NCBI GenBank assembly: GCA_936450465.1
Contig: OW388293.1
Location: 46,924,040-46,988,039, forward strand
Reading direction: 5' to 3'
Origin: Gibbula magus
Taxonomy: Eukaryota; Mollusca; Gastropoda; Trochida; Trochidae
DNA length: 64,000 bases
This document shows positions 44,157-57,426 of this stretch, one piece after another. The position numbers and the translations under genes were made by a program. How positions within the stretch are numbered: position 1 is the first letter of the stretch; every line of letters starts with the position of its first letter. The notes under the pieces are model-generated. The model had not been told where the DNA came from and did no database searches. It saw only the letters and a list, made by a program, of their open reading frames with translations.

Positions 44157-45790
44157 CATTAGCAGCTCCGACTAAGTCGCCCGCGAGTTTTGTATTGGCT
44201 ATAACTTTTTTCCTAGAAGGTTTTAAGAACTCATAACCATAACTTCTTACTTGTACGCCTGGGGAATTTTTTTGACATGTTCACATTCAAGGTCAAAGGT
44301 CAAGGTCACGAGTTCTGAAATCTCTTTAAAAAATCCTTGTAAACACGATAACTTGAAAAATATTTGGGCTATCAGGCTCTTATTTGGTGTATATCAAGTA
44401 TGGAGAAAGGCCAAGATTTGAAAAGGTTTTCGCTAACATCCGTCAAAGGTCAAGGTCATAGCGAGGGAACAACTTAAGCATACTTTTGCGAAAATGTCTT
44501 ATTTCAACTGTTAACACTTTGAATCATTACATGATTGTGATACACAATGAAAAGTGATCACTGATTGTGTGACCTTGTTTTTTAAAGATCAAGGTCACGA
44601 GATAGGGTCATGGTCACCAGTTCTGAAATCACTAAATAACTTCTTTCCAAGGAGGTATCAACACGGCATATACATAACTTCTTACTTATGTCCCTGGGGA
44701 AGTATTTTGACATGTTCATATTCAAGGTCAAAGGTCAAGGTCACAAGTTCTAAAATTTCTTAAAAAATCCTTGTAAACATGATAACTTGAAAAATATTTG
44801 TGCTATAAGGCTCTTATTTGGTGTATATCAATTATGGAGAAAGACCGAGATTTGAAAAGGTTTTCGCTAACATCCGTCAAAGGTCAAGGTCATAGCGAGG
44901 TAACAACTTAAGCATACTTTTGCGAAAATGTCTTATTTCAACTGTTAACACTTTGAATCATTACATGATTGTGATACACAATGAAAAGTGATCACTGATT
45001 GTGTGACCTTGTTTTTTAAAGATCAAGGTCACGAGATAGGGTCATGGTCACCAGTTCTGAAATCACTAAATAACTTCTTTCCAATGAGGTATCAACACGG
45101 CATATACATAACTTCTTACTTATGTCCCTGGGGAATTATTTTGACATGTTCATATTCAATTCATATTCCTGAAATCACTAAGTAACTTTTTTCCATGAAT
45201 ATATTAACACCTCATATAGATAGCTTAATTTCTTTCTTATACACCTTGTGAATGATTTTGACATGTTCACATTCAAGGTCAAAGGTCAAGGTCATGAGTT
45301 CTGAAATCGTTATACAACAATCCTTGTAAACATGATAACTTCAAACTTTTTTGTGCTATTAGGCTCTTATTTGGTATATATGAACTATGGAGAAAGACCA
45401 AGTTTTGAAAACGTTTTCGCTAAAATCTGTCAAAGGTCAAGGTCACAGTGAGGTCAAAACTTAAGCATGCTTTTGTCAATATGCCATATTTTAACTATGA
45501 ACACTTTGAGTCATTGCAGGTTTGTTATAAGGTCAAGGTCATGAGATATTGGTTAAGGCCACGTTAATCCTTTGATCAAATTTTGAAAGAAAAAATAAGT
45601 TTTAAGAACAAACTTGTGAAAAGTGCCCCCAGTGATGATTAGTAATAACTCGAATAATGAAAAAAAAAATGTTAAAAAGAATTCCCATTTGATTGATGCT
45701 GACGAGGAGGCGGAACAGGGAAAGGCGAGACCCTAAGTTTCGGAGCTGCTCTGCTTTTGCGGTGTCCCGCAAACGCTAATCTAGTTTTTG
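44157..45790. repeat. Repeat rich in TCAAAGGTCAAGGTCA, copy 2 (inverted to 23090-24470)
   Basis: Begins agcagctccgactaagtcg and ends cggtgtcccgcaaacgct, mirror image of copy 1. Contains a ~430-bp internal direct repeat; matching passages start at about 44554 and 44988. Many AGGTCA half-sites. Confidence 0.75.
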
Positions 45791-46305
45791 TCAGCCTGTA
45801 TTTTTTAGGCCTTAAGTTTGAAAGAAGAAAATCAACTGCACCAGATGGTATATTCCGGAGATGACCAAGAGTTGCATAACTATACTACTCCGATACATGT
45901 CTTGAATAACCTACAAGGCCAAATACAATGCAACATTGTTTAAATAGTTACAATATCAAGTTTTTAAAGTTAGAACTTTTCAAGTCTAAATACATGTTTT
46001 TAATGTTGTATGTTCACGTTTCAAAGTTGTAGTTCTAACTTGTAAAGGTATAATAACTAGTTACGGTGTAAGTACAAGTTTTGAATGTTGTATACTCAAG
46101 TTTTAAGTTGTAATTATAATTTGCAAAGATGTATCTACAACTTCTCAAGGTGTAATTTACGTTTCACTTTCATGACTTTTAATGTCTCTTTCAAAATCGT
46201 TTATTACGATGTTATAATTTAAAAATAGAACGTTAAAGTTTTTATTTATAGCTTTAAAAGTTGTAATTACAACTTTTAAAATGTTGTTTTAGGTTTTAGT
46301 ACATG
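45791..46305. repeat. Degenerate AAGTTGTAATT-type low-order repeats
   Basis: Loose repetition of caagttttaagttgtaatt-like strings on both strands. No gene. Confidence 0.35.
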
Positions 46306-46309
46306 CATA

Positions 46310-47945
46310 TGCGTAGGAACAGGGGGGGCCCGGGGGGGGGCCGGGCCCCCCCACTTTTCACCCACGAAAAAAAAATCAATAGCGCTTTCTAGGAGCAAAT
46401 AGTACGTGTCAATTTTCAAAATTTCTTTTCTCACACTATCTTTTCAGGATAGTTTTTTTTTAAATTTTAAGCGTTTCCTGGGAGCAAATGGTACTTTTCA
46501 CACGAAATTTGGAAATAATTTTTAGCTCAACAGACTTGAATGGCATGGCATTCCGTCAGGCGTCCGTCCGTCTATAAACTTTTCTCTTCTTCGACTTCTT
46601 CTCAAGCTCATCAGACCTGACCTCAAAAACCTATTTCGTCTTTCTTCTCTAGAACCAGCGTAGTGACTACAGACAGTTGGCATCTCGTGTACATACTCCT
46701 ACTGTCACTCCTTAGATCATGGATATCTTGATTAATAAGGGCCCAAGGAACCACAGCATTAAAACCTATTTTCGTCTTATTCTCCAGAACCACTGATTCC
46801 AGAGAACTGCAATCATTAGTACAGTTAGCTTGGCAAGCGGAGATTCTGATTCATATATTTGGTGACCTTTTGATCCCTAATAAGATCCACAAACTCAAGG
46901 ACTATATTTGTCTTTTTCTCCAGAACCAGTAACTCTATAGAGAGTTGAAGTTCTGTGTACAGGCACCTTGCCAAGTGGGGATTATAATTTATAGATAAAC
47001 AATATGTCTAGTGTTTATTTAAAACCTGATTTCGACATCATTTTGGATGCTATTTCAGGATTAATTCTGATCGAACTGAGATATGAATGTTCTTTCTCAG
47101 GCTCTGGAACAAGTCAAACTTGTCAACTTTATTTCAATCCTATTTTATTTCCATTTTATCATGACTTCGGTTGTCTTGGCTGCAAATATTGAAGCTCAAA
47201 CAGATCCCTTGCAATTACAACTATATGGTCCTGAGTACCCTAACACACGCACTCAAAAATTCCAAATTGTTGACATTATGGACTAATCGTGGCCTAGTGT
47301 TAATGCAGCATATGCAGATTAAACATTTGTAATGATTATTATCCGAAATATTAAGAACAAAAGCACTTGGAGTATAATACATGCTAACTTCAACTTTCTC
47401 GCGACTATAGGTCTTTGTCCCTTTCACAGCTAGGACATACTGTCCTTTCTCTCAAAATGAATGATTTCTATTATAATTTTTAAAAATTTCCGCCTTTAAA
47501 ATTATGTTAACGGTGCTTATTCTATTCAGGTGCATGTTTTAGTTCAAACACATTTTCAAATGTTCATTTCTGATTTGATCTAGGTACAATTTGGTGTATT
47601 TACTTTACATAAAATCGATTTTTTACAGCCACACCTCTGTCAAGTGATTTTTTTTGGGCCTCAAAATCAAGGTCACGTGACATTTTTGGCTACCAAAGCA
47701 AGGTCACGTGACTTTTTTGGCCCCAAAGTAAGGTCACGTGACGTTATTTTTATCCCCAAAGCAGGGTCACGTGATTTTAATTTAAATAATCGGTGAAACA
47801 CATCTAAAATGACTAAGGTTTTTGTTGCCCCCCCCCCCCCCCCCCCCCCCCCACTCAACACAGACGGGGTATTCTGACCCACCCAAGCTTGATCCACCCC
47901 CCGCTCTCAAGAAAAAAATTGGGCCCCCCACCCTAAAAACCGTTT
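46310..47945. mobile_element. Non-autonomous element with poly-G/C ends (copy 2, inverted)
   Basis: Begins gcgtaggaacagggggggcc, ends gggccccccaccctaaaaac with a C-run at about 47828-47852. Mirror image of 36998-38622, including the lines with ggtcacgtgac and the tggttctggag repeats. Confidence 0.65.
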
Positions 47946-48625
47946 GTTTGATTTGTGTTCAAAGGCACTGTTTAGACCTCTATACAAAAAAGCAAGACAC
48001 CTACAAGCATTTAATGAAATATACGAGACCATCAAGGGCCTAAAGTACAGTACAGTACGTACTATGTTTAGTCTCCTTGTTTTATCGAAACGTACAGGAG
48101 GGATTCTAATCTGTAGACACAGAACTAAGCTGTGTGAACAGAAAGTTGAACATGTTGTAAAGATAATGAACTATATTCACGAATGGTTTGCAAAATATTT
48201 TATATTCAAAAGTAAAATCTAATGTTAAGATGATACGACCAAACAGTTACATATCATTTCGACTGTTAGTGGTTTGAGACAAGTCCGATCACAATCTCTA
48301 CATGCGTAGTGACCTGAACCCATATTTTCGAAGCTCTCTTAGCGCTTTAGATAGTCGTAAGTGCAATTCATTAACATTGACTTACGACTATCTTAGCACT
48401 ATAACAGCTTCGAAAATATCGACCCCGTATTCTCTATGCAATGTTGAGTGTTATCAAAAGATACAAGATTCTGAACAAGGAGGTGTATTGTTTTCGACAG
48501 GAATGTTTTAGACATTCTGTTGCTCTTCACGGATGATTTGTGTATTTCTGCTGGTACAGTAATAGGAATACACCGGAAAATTGATGTTTTGAATCACACA
48601 TGTGGAAAACAAAGATGTTAATTTT
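47946..48625. other. Intergenic region with a fold-back repeat
   Basis: No gene recognised. A fold-back repeat spans 48321-48420 (arms catattttcgaagct and agcttcgaaaatat, plus gatagtcgtaag / cttacgactatc). Confidence 0.5.
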
Positions 48626-49600
48626 TAGCTCATCAGGCCTGAAAGGCCCGATGGGCTTATATATGGCATATGGCATGGCGTCCGGCGTCCGTCCGTCCGT
48701 CCGTCCGTCCGTAAACTTTTCGCTTTTTCGACTTCTTCTCCAGAACCAATAACTCCACAGAGCTGAAATTTTATGTGCAGACTCCTCGGCCAATGGAGAT
48801 TCTAAATTGTAGATTTCGTGACCCCATGACCCCAAATGGGGTCACAGGGGTCACATCCTTAAAAACCTATTTTCATCTTCTTCTCCAGTTCCAAAAGGTC
48901 TAGAGAGCTGAAAAGTTGTGTGCAGACTCCTTGGCCAATGGGGATTCTAAATTGTAGATTTCGTGACCCCATGACCCCAAATGGGGTCACAGGGGTCACA
49001 TCCTTAAAAACCTATTTTCATCTTCTTCTCCAGTTCCAAAAGGTCTAGAGAGCTGAAAAGTTGTTTGCAGACTCCTTGGCCAATGGAGATTCTAAATTGT
49101 AGATTTCGTGACCCAATGACCCCAAATGGGGTCACAGGGGTCACATCCTTAAAAACCTATTTTCATCTTCTTCTCCAGTTCCAAAAGGTCTAGAGAGCTG
49201 AAAAGTTGTTTGCAGACTCCTTGGCCAATGGGGATTCTAAATTGTAGATTTCGAGACCCCATGACCCCGATTGGGGTCACAGGGGTCACATCCTTAAAAA
49301 CCTATTTTCATCTTCTTCTCCAGTTCCAAAAGGTCTAGAGAGCTGAAAAGTTGTGTGCAGACTCCTTGGCCAATGGGGATTCTAAATTGTAGATTTCGTG
49401 ACCCCATGACCCCAAATGGGGTAACAGGGGTCACATCCTTAAAAACCTATTTTCATCTTCTTCTCCAGTTCCAAAAGGTCTAGAGAGCTGAAAAGTTGTT
49501 TGCAGACTCCTTGGCCAATGGAGATTCTAAATTGTAGATTTCGTGACCCCATGGCCCCAAATGGGGTCACAGGGGTCACATGTTTAAAAACCTATTTTCT
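48626..49600. repeat. 145-bp minisatellite element (copy 2, inverted to 13100-14850)
   Basis: Starts tttagctcatcaggcctgaa, then GTCC repeats, then about six 145-bp units (agatttcgtg at 48811 and 48956, then onward). Units are very similar, suggesting recent homogenisation. Confidence 0.85.
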
Positions 49601-50760
49601 ATTGAAGTCGACTTAAATATCTCTACAATCTTGGTGTAATGTTTTGTTCAAAACTATCACGGAGGTAATTAACAGCCATGGCTAGCAAGGTATTATTCAA
49701 CATCAAATTCCTACAGGGGCAATTGAAGAATATATCACCACACAACATACTCCTGATTATGATACCTTAACACTCAGAGTTGTGTTACTTTATAGATCGC
49801 ACCATTTCATAACAATACGGGTAACCGTTTTTTTTTATATATATATGGATTATCGAGTCGTGTAATAATAATATGTTTTACTTTCTTAACTTAACAATAT
49901 GTTTTATAAACTTTAATAACAAATGCCAAATACGTACTGCAGTGCCTTTAAACGGAAGTGCTAACTTTTCAAAACATAATGTGGTGTTGTTTGTGTTATA
50001 TTTTATGTAAATTGGCGATCATGATTGACATTGTTGTATCAGTATTGTCTATTGAACTAACTTGTACATTTCCGCGTGTTGCACGTGCATCACGACTAGT
50101 TCATGCTTTGTGTAAGCAGCCTGATATAGGCACCCTTTTTCTGACAAGGACACGTCTCTTTAGACCTATTAAACATACGAACCCTGAAATTAACACAAGA
50201 TGCTTTTCAATAATGTTTTTGGTTTGATGTAGTGTTAACCTCGGGTACAAGTTAGATGAACAATCGAGCACGTGAAACATGAACACCTCGGCCTCATGAT
50301 TTACATACGCGATGTTCCGATAATTGGAATCTAGATCTCCGTCGGTAATTCCCAAGCAACTCAATATCATTATCTTCCCACAGAGGTTACTCCCTTCAAA
50401 TTGTTCGACCCTAGGAAGGATCCTATATATGTTTTATAGACGGCACGCCATCTTTACAAGACAGCCTTCTTTAAAATGGCATAGTGCAATACCGCCTCTT
50501 TGTAAAGAGACGGAAAGCCTGATATGACTGTCGATGCCAATATTAAATAAATTATAATTCAGCTCGCTTACATGATATCGTAAACGAGTATGATGAATAT
50601 TCACTCTGCTGATACTTGTGGAAAAGGAGGATGGTGCCATAATGATTGATTTATTATTAATTTATTCGACTTTCAAGATTAAACCAAATATTCTGTATGA
50701 ATTAACATGGGAAGGATCACTGCACGAAGACAGTACCTGTCAAGGCTGTGACTTACAGTC
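49601..50760. other. Intergenic region
   Basis: No gene recognised; a short piece (cacagaggttactcccttca, near 50380) is related to the MITE at 19068-19441. Confidence 0.4.
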
Positions 50761-50762
50761 CA

Positions 50763-50985
50763 TTGAAGAATACAGTCTGTTTAAAATAGACAGTTTTCCT
50801 AGGAATAAAAGTTGCAAAGTAGTACATTTATCGGGATACGAACTCATACCGTTCGGAGATTTCCTCTCAAAACCGTCCTTGCGGCGAGGAATACCAGTTC
50901 GTATTCCGATATGAACAATTTTGCAGATGTTATTACTCACAACAGGGTCAATTTTAATCAGACTGTTGAAGAATATCATTTCCTC
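50763..50985. repeat. Fold-back MITE, relative of 51291-51490
   Basis: Ends attgaagaatacagtctgtt and complement-like aacagggtcaattttaatca, with internal ccgttcggagatttcctc shared with the copy at 51291-51490. Confidence 0.55.
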
Positions 50986-51290
50986 TAACCTATATACAAA
51001 TTATGTAAAATTCATATATAACATATCAAAATGTCATGGTACAACAGGTTCATTGTTTGAAATGTATTATGTACAAGGGCCAATTGCCTGTCTATTGAAT
51101 AAATATGATTCAGTGATTGGATTCTCTTCTCCCAGGGAAGTAGATAGTGACCTTTATATTTGGAAAATTTCGCCAGTGTTGAATGTTTGCGCAGACATGA
51201 ACATTCGTACAAAAGAATAATAGGAAACATTGTCATATACAAGGATGTGACCAAGTTGTATTTGCTTTTATGATGAAATATGTACAAATG

Positions 51291-51490
51291 TATGCGTCAG
51301 TCTGATTAAAATCGACCGTTTCCCGAAATATAGAAGTTGCAAAATGGTGCGCCTCATATCGTTCGGAGGTTTCCTCGCCAAACCGAACTTGTGGAGACAA
51401 ATCTACAGAACCTGTACGTATCTCGGCCGATGCATTATTTTGCAAATTTTATTTCTCGGAACAGAGTCGATTTTAATCAGACTGATGCAT
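51291..51490. repeat. Fold-back MITE with ~28-bp TIRs
   Basis: Ends tatgcgtcagtctgattaaa and complement tttaatcagactgatgcatg; internal cgttcggaggtttcctcg. Confidence 0.65.
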
Positions 51491-52111
51491 GCGTTTAATA
51501 TCTGAAATGCAATCTATTCTAAGATACACAATTACACATATTGGCAATGCGGGCGACTTCTGTTGGATGTGATAGAACCATCAACATTACGTTCAATCAC
51601 TGGACTTAAATCGAATAATTGAGACTGCTTTTAAACACGATATTCCGACAGAGATAGTATATTCAAATGTTATACGCTTTTATTATTTTACATTCATGAA
51701 AAGAACTAGATATTAAGTTCTCAGGGTAAAAACATCTTCACAACGTCAAAGGCCTTCCGCCCTTGACCTCAACCCTCGCATTTTCAGTGCTAAGATTTTA
51801 ACGTACTGCAGGCTATTCGGATAAGCCAATCAGAAGACAGTTGTATTGCCTCTGTGACTCTGTCCAGCGTCGTATATTTTGAATTGGTTCCGAATGTAAA
51901 CGGCGATTTCATTGGCTGTATGTTAGCAGATGGTAAGGGAAGTAACTCGTGATCACAATAGGTGTCGCTGATTCGTTTCACCACTTATGGCTAGGTTGAA
52001 GGCAAGGTAAAAAAATGGAGAGATCTCGATACATTGCCGTGGGAAGATGGGGTAAAAATAACTTATACAAATGGTAGATGAAATCTCTTTAATTTTTCAT
52101 TTCATTGCAGA
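51491..52111. other. Intergenic region
   Basis: No gene or clear repeat recognised. Confidence 0.4.
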
Positions 52112-52453
52112 ACCGACAGCATTCGATGTGTACTGATGAAATAAGGAGGGGTCACTAGGAACATTAAAAAATCAATGTAATATTAAAAAAGCTGTTATAA
52201 ATTATAAATCTTGAAAAATGTAAAAACAAAATTGAAGCATATATACAAGACCAGATGGTATTATGGCATTCTCCGCTGTCCCCAATCTTTTCATATTTTC
52301 GACTTCTCCTTAAGAACTGAATTCTTTTGGGAGAGATACTTTGCACGAAAGGAATAAATTTGTTTAAATTGGCCCCGACACCAGCCCCCCTTAAATATGG
52401 TATTGACAGTCATTATTTATAAAAACCTTCTCCATATGTAGCTAGGATTTTAA

Positions 52454-52768
52454 AGGGGCAGTAGCACGTTTTTTTTGCTCAAATAAGTAGATGAAATGTA
52501 TTTGAAAAATAATGTCACCAATAGTAAAACACCCTTCTCTCTTCGGAAAATCAAGTTAAACTTGAGTGTAGCTTATATGTTTCGGTAAAACCGTGGGAAT
52601 CGTTTTTATTATCCGAAATAATAAAATGTGTTCAAATTAAAATGGCCGCCATGCAATTATTGCTCTATAGGCCTACGTAACACTGTTATTACTACTACGG
52701 ATAATTGGTTTGTATAATAAGATGAATTTTGAAAAAATAAAATTAGCATAAGACGTGCTACAGCTCCT
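52454..52768. mobile_element. TTAA MITE related to 16808-17161
   Basis: Ends AGGGGCAGTAGCACG and, complemented, AGGAGCTGTAGCACG, with TTAA on both sides. Confidence 0.75.
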
Positions 52769-53417
52769 TTAAAGACTAACAAGCAACTGACCGTATGAAG
52801 CTAAGATTTTAGAGATTACCTACATTGCTATACAAGAGAATTAGTGAGCACAGCTCACTCATGATACCCCCGCTTTTAACATTGGTCAAAGAGAAATGTT
52901 TGAAAATAGCAAAAGGGCATTAATGTTTAAACTTTTGTATGAACAGACAATTATATATAAGTATTATTGAAGCAGATTAAGTATTACACTTGTAAGCATG
53001 TTTTGGTAGTAAAAGTCGAAAAGTTTGAAAAATGGCATTAAATATACAAATGAGGGTATGAAACATACAAATATGCAAATGAGGGTATGAAATATAAAAA
53101 TGACAGATGTACACATCAGAGGTTTCGTAACATTTGAACAATTAGTGTCTGAGTTATGAGTGGAACAAAAAGTGTGAATGGCGAAGATGAAAAACGGAGA
53201 AAATTTACATAAATTATGCAAATGAGGGTATGAAACATACAAAAGGCAGATGTACACATCATGGTGATTGTACATATCAAGTTTCGTAAAATTTGAGCAA
53301 CTGGTTTCAGAATTATGAGCGGAACAAAAACCGGACGGACGTACGGACGGACGCACGGACGGACGTGCTGACCACTATATACCTCCGACTACTTCGTAGC
53401 GGGGGTATAATGATTGA

Positions 53418-53421
<4 letters not shown>

Positions 53422-53505
<84 letters not shown>
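53422..53505. repeat. AT dinucleotide microsatellite
   Basis: About 40 AT units; the copy B counterpart is shorter (55670-55724). Confidence 0.95.
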
Positions 53506-53511
<6 letters not shown>

Positions 53512-53731
53512 TCGTCTCATATGGACGTGACAGGGTTTCCCCTCGCCAACATGCATTTCAGTTCTTTCTGGAATCGAGTAACGCTCGGAAAGTCAAATGT
53601 TCAGTTTATCATCTTGTAAGACGACCATTATGATAGGTATTTTTTGTTATCAAGGGGGTTGTGTAAATCCATGCATGCTAAAAACCAAATACAGGATTTC
53701 CTGTTATTAAAAAACTTACCGGTTTGGCATC

Positions 53732-55666
53732 GACAGCATTCGAAGTGTACTGGTGAAATAAGGAGGGGTCACTAGGAACATTAAAAAATCAATTTAATAT
53801 TAAAAAAGCTGTTATAAATTATAAATCTTGAAAAATGTAAAAACAAAATTGAAGCATATATACAAGACCAGATGGTATTATGGCATTCTCCGCTGTCCCC
53901 AATCTTTTCATATTTTCGACTTCTCCTTAAGAACTGAATTCTTTTGGGAGAGATACTTTGCACGAAAGGAATCAAATTTTTTAAATTGGCCCCGACACCA
54001 GCCCCCCTTAAATATGGTATTGACAGTCATTATTTATAAAACCTTCTCCATATATAGCTAGGATTTTAAAGGGGCAGTAGCACGTTTTTTTTGCTCAAAT
54101 AAGTAGATGAAATGTATTTGAAAAATAATGTCACCAATAGTAAAACACCCTTCTCTCTTCGGAAAATCAAGTTAAACTTGAGTGTAGCTTATATGTTTCG
54201 GTAAAACCGTGGGAAAAAGTTTTTATTATTCGAAATAATAAAATGTGTTCAAATTAAAATGGCCGCCATGCAATTATTGCTCTATAGGCCTACGCAACAC
54301 TGTTATTACTACTACGGATAATTGGTTTGTATAATAAGATGAATTTTGAAAAAATAAAATTAGCATAAGACGTGCTACAGCTCCTTTAAAGACTAACAAG
54401 CAACTGACCGTATGAAGCTAAGATTTTAGAGATTACCTACATTGCTATACAAGAGAATTAGTGAGCACAGCTCACTCATGTACCCCCGCTTTTAACATTG
54501 GTCAAAGAGAAATGTTTGAAAATAGCAAAAGGGCATCAATGTTTAAACTTTTGTATGAACACACAATTATATATAAGTATTATTGAAGCAGATTAAGTAT
54601 TACACTTGTAAGCATGTTTTGGTAGTAAAAGTCGAAAAATTTGAAAAATGGCATTAAATATACAAATGAGGATATGAAACATACAAATATGCAAATGAGG
54701 GTATGAAATATAAAAATGACAGATGTACACATCAGTGGTTTCGTAACATTTGAACAATTAGTATTTGAGTTATGAGTGGAACGAAAACTGTGAATGGCAA
54801 AGTGGAAAAACGGAGAAAATTTGCATAAATTATGCAAATGAGGGTATGAAACATACAAAAGGCAGACGTACATATCATTGTGATTGTACATATCAAGTTT
54901 CGTAACATTTTAACAACTGGTTTCAGAGTTATGAGTGGAACAAAAAGTGTGAATGGTTAAGTCGAAAACGGAGAAAATTTGCATAAATTATGCAAATGAG
55001 GGTATGAAACATACAAAAGGCAGATGTACACATCGTGCTGATTATATGTATCAAGTTACAAGACATTTGAACAATTAGTATTTGAGTTATGAGTGGAACA
55101 AAAACCGTGAATGGCAAAGTTGAAAAACGGAGAAAATTTGCATAAATATTATGCAAATGAGGGTATGAAACATACAAAAGGCAGATGTACACATGGTGAT
55201 TGTAAATATCAAGTTTCGTAGCATTTGAACAACTGGTTTCAGAGTTATGAGTGGAACAAAAAGTGTGAATGGTTAAGTCGAAAACGGAGAAAATATGCTT
55301 AAATTATGCAAATGAGGGTATGAAACATACAAAAGGCAGATGTACACATCGTGCTGATTATATGTATCAAGTTACAAGATATTTGAACAATTAGTATTTG
55401 AGTTATAAGTGGAACAAAAAGTGTGAATGAAAAAGTTGAAAAACGGAGAAAATGTGCATAAATTATGCAAATGAGGGTATGAAACATACAAAAGGCAGAT
55501 ATACACATCATAGTGATTGTACATATCAAGTTTCGAAAAAATTGAGCAACTGGTTTCAGAATTATGAGCGGGACAAAAACCGGACGGACAGTCGGACGGA
55601 CGCACGGACGGACGTGCTGACCGCTATATACCCCCGACTACTGCGTAGCGGGGGTATAATGATTGA

Positions 55667-55729
<63 letters not shown>

Positions 55730-55953
55730 CGTCACATATGAACGTGACAGGGTTTCCCCTCGCAAACATGCATTTCAGTTCTTTCTGGAATTGAGTAACG
55801 CTCGGAAAGTCAAATGTTCAGTTTATCATCTTGTAAGATGACCATTATGATAGGTACTTTTAGTTATCAAGGGGGTTGTGTAAATCCATGCATGCTAAAA
55901 ACCAAATACAGGATTACCTGTTATTAAACTTACCGGTTTGGCATCGGCGGTTT
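53732..55953. repeat. Tandem duplication, copy B (expanded)
   Basis: Near-identical to copy A at both ends but about 0.6 kb longer, because a ~165-bp unit (aattatgcaaatgagggtat, atgagtggaacaaaaagtg) is present more times (about 54780-55500). AT microsatellite at 55670-55724. Confidence 0.85.
54070..54385. mobile_element. TTAA MITE, copy within duplication B
   Basis: Same element and position as 52454-52768; duplicated along with the segment rather than inserted separately. Confidence 0.75.
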
Positions 55954-56990
55954 CAATGCGGAATCATATAGCCTGTGAAATGTCAATGAAATCATCTTCA
56001 ATATATTGTTTAATTGACCTTTTCTTTGAGACGAGTTTGCAATTCAGAGCGATATAACCTGATGTCTTTGATGTTGCAAGATTCATTGTCATTGTTCATT
56101 GACTCATTGTTCCATCCATCTGAAATTAAAAAAAGATGGCCTACCCAGTCCATTGAGTCGACATATATCATGTATAATTTCCAGGAACCAAAGAATATTT
56201 TTCACTTTCATTAATTTATAATTCGAGTGCTAAACCCCGATACTCCATGAAATGTTAAAAAAGAAAATTTTATGAGATGAGTTTTAGCCCCATTATGACA
56301 TTTAATTTTAATGAGAAGTGTAAGAGCCTCCTTATATAACAGAGCTCAATGTGATTAACCGTTTTGCTAGGATTGACTTGACCAGTAATTATAGACCTCA
56401 TTTATCAGAAAAAGCATTAAGATTTCCCATCGAAACCCTCTTATCATTAGGCTAATTGTAGTATATATCCTCTCAGCATGAGAGTCCTAATTCGATTACT
56501 GTGAACTTGTAGCAGGAAATGGGAACTTCGACCATTTCGGAAATATTATAAAAATAATTTCCAAGATGTTGACTTCTCCCCCGTAGTCTAAAATATGCAT
56601 TAAGTAAAAGTACTAACGTCACGTTTATAAGACCGTATAATGAATACGCATGCGAGATATGGGATGAACAAGTAAAACAATAGAGAAAATACATTTACAA
56701 GCAGCAAGGATTGTTACAGAACTTCCCAAATATACATCGACGTAATTTATACTTTGAACTGGGTCGAAACTATTGCAAGAACGTCGGAGAAAAAGCAAAT
56801 TGAATTTAATGAATAAAATCCAAGATCGGTCGGTTCCCCAAAATCGTGCTGAACTACTTCCAGGTTAAAAAAAGTACTTACAATTCTCCCAAAATATTAC
56901 AACTCGTTAATCCAGAGTTTAGAGTTTAGAGTTTAGAGTTTAGAGTTTCTTATCTCAGGACCAAATGTACACACTTTGATTTCCTAGGTG
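55954..56990. other. Intergenic region
   Basis: No gene recognised. A short GAGTTTA repeat (four units) spans about 56920-56948. Confidence 0.4.
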
Positions 56991-57094
56991 CAAGGTAGCT
57001 GCCCATAAAATTTCAGCTTTGGGATGCAGTGGTCCTAGAAAAGAAGTCGAAAATGAAAGTTTACGGACGACGAACGGACGACGGCCATGCCATA

Positions 57095-57415
57095 GGGGGC
57101 GGGATAGCACAGTGGTTAGCGCGTTCAGCTTCGGATCAAGAGGTCCGGGGTTCGAATTCCGCCAGGGGCACGGCAACTTTGTCTGCAGTAGAGAACTGTT
57201 CTACACGCAGTAAGGTTTGGATGCAATGCTACACTGAATTTCAGCGTAGTACCCCCATGGTTCGCTAGTTTAAGCCGATGCTCACCGGTTTCACCGCAAA
57301 GCATGGCCACATGGCGTTGCGGGCTTTCTCCCTGCCGTAATACTAGCATCCGCGATATAAGTGAAATACTCTTGAAAGCGGCGTTAAACCCCAACTCACC
57401 TCACCTCACCTCACC
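57095..57415 (+). repeat. Full-length tRNA-derived SINE
   Basis: 321 bp: tRNA-like head with A box TAGCACAGTGGTTAGCGCG and B box GGTTCGAATTCC, a body (ggcaactttgtctgcagtag onward) and a CTCACCTCACC tail. Perfect 11-bp target duplication GCCATGCCATA at 57084-57094 and 57416-57426. The target is the terminal part of a GGAC/agctcatcaggcctg-type element, so the SINE is the younger insertion. Confidence 0.93.
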
Positions 57416-57426
57416 GCCATGCCATA

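Larger units (their letters stand above)
52112..53731. repeat. Tandem duplication, copy A
   Basis: Begins ccgacagcattcgatgtgta and ends ttaccggtttggcat. Holds a TTAA MITE (52454-52768), a segment bounded by ataccccc and gggggtat (about 52864-53409), and an AT microsatellite (53422-53505). Directly followed by copy B in the same orientation. Confidence 0.85.

Noticed and set aside
50618..51445. Cluster of 70-100 codon ORFs on both strands
   Set aside because: Fall across fold-back MITEs (50763-50985, 51291-51490); no domain or splice-site support.
53293..55841. ORFs with Tyr/Ile repeats and repeated FCMFHTLICII-like peptides
   Set aside because: Translations of AT microsatellites and of the ~165-bp subrepeats in the tandem duplication.
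56920..56948. Interstitial telomere repeat
   Set aside because: The unit is GAGTTTA, not TTAGGG; only a short degenerate array.
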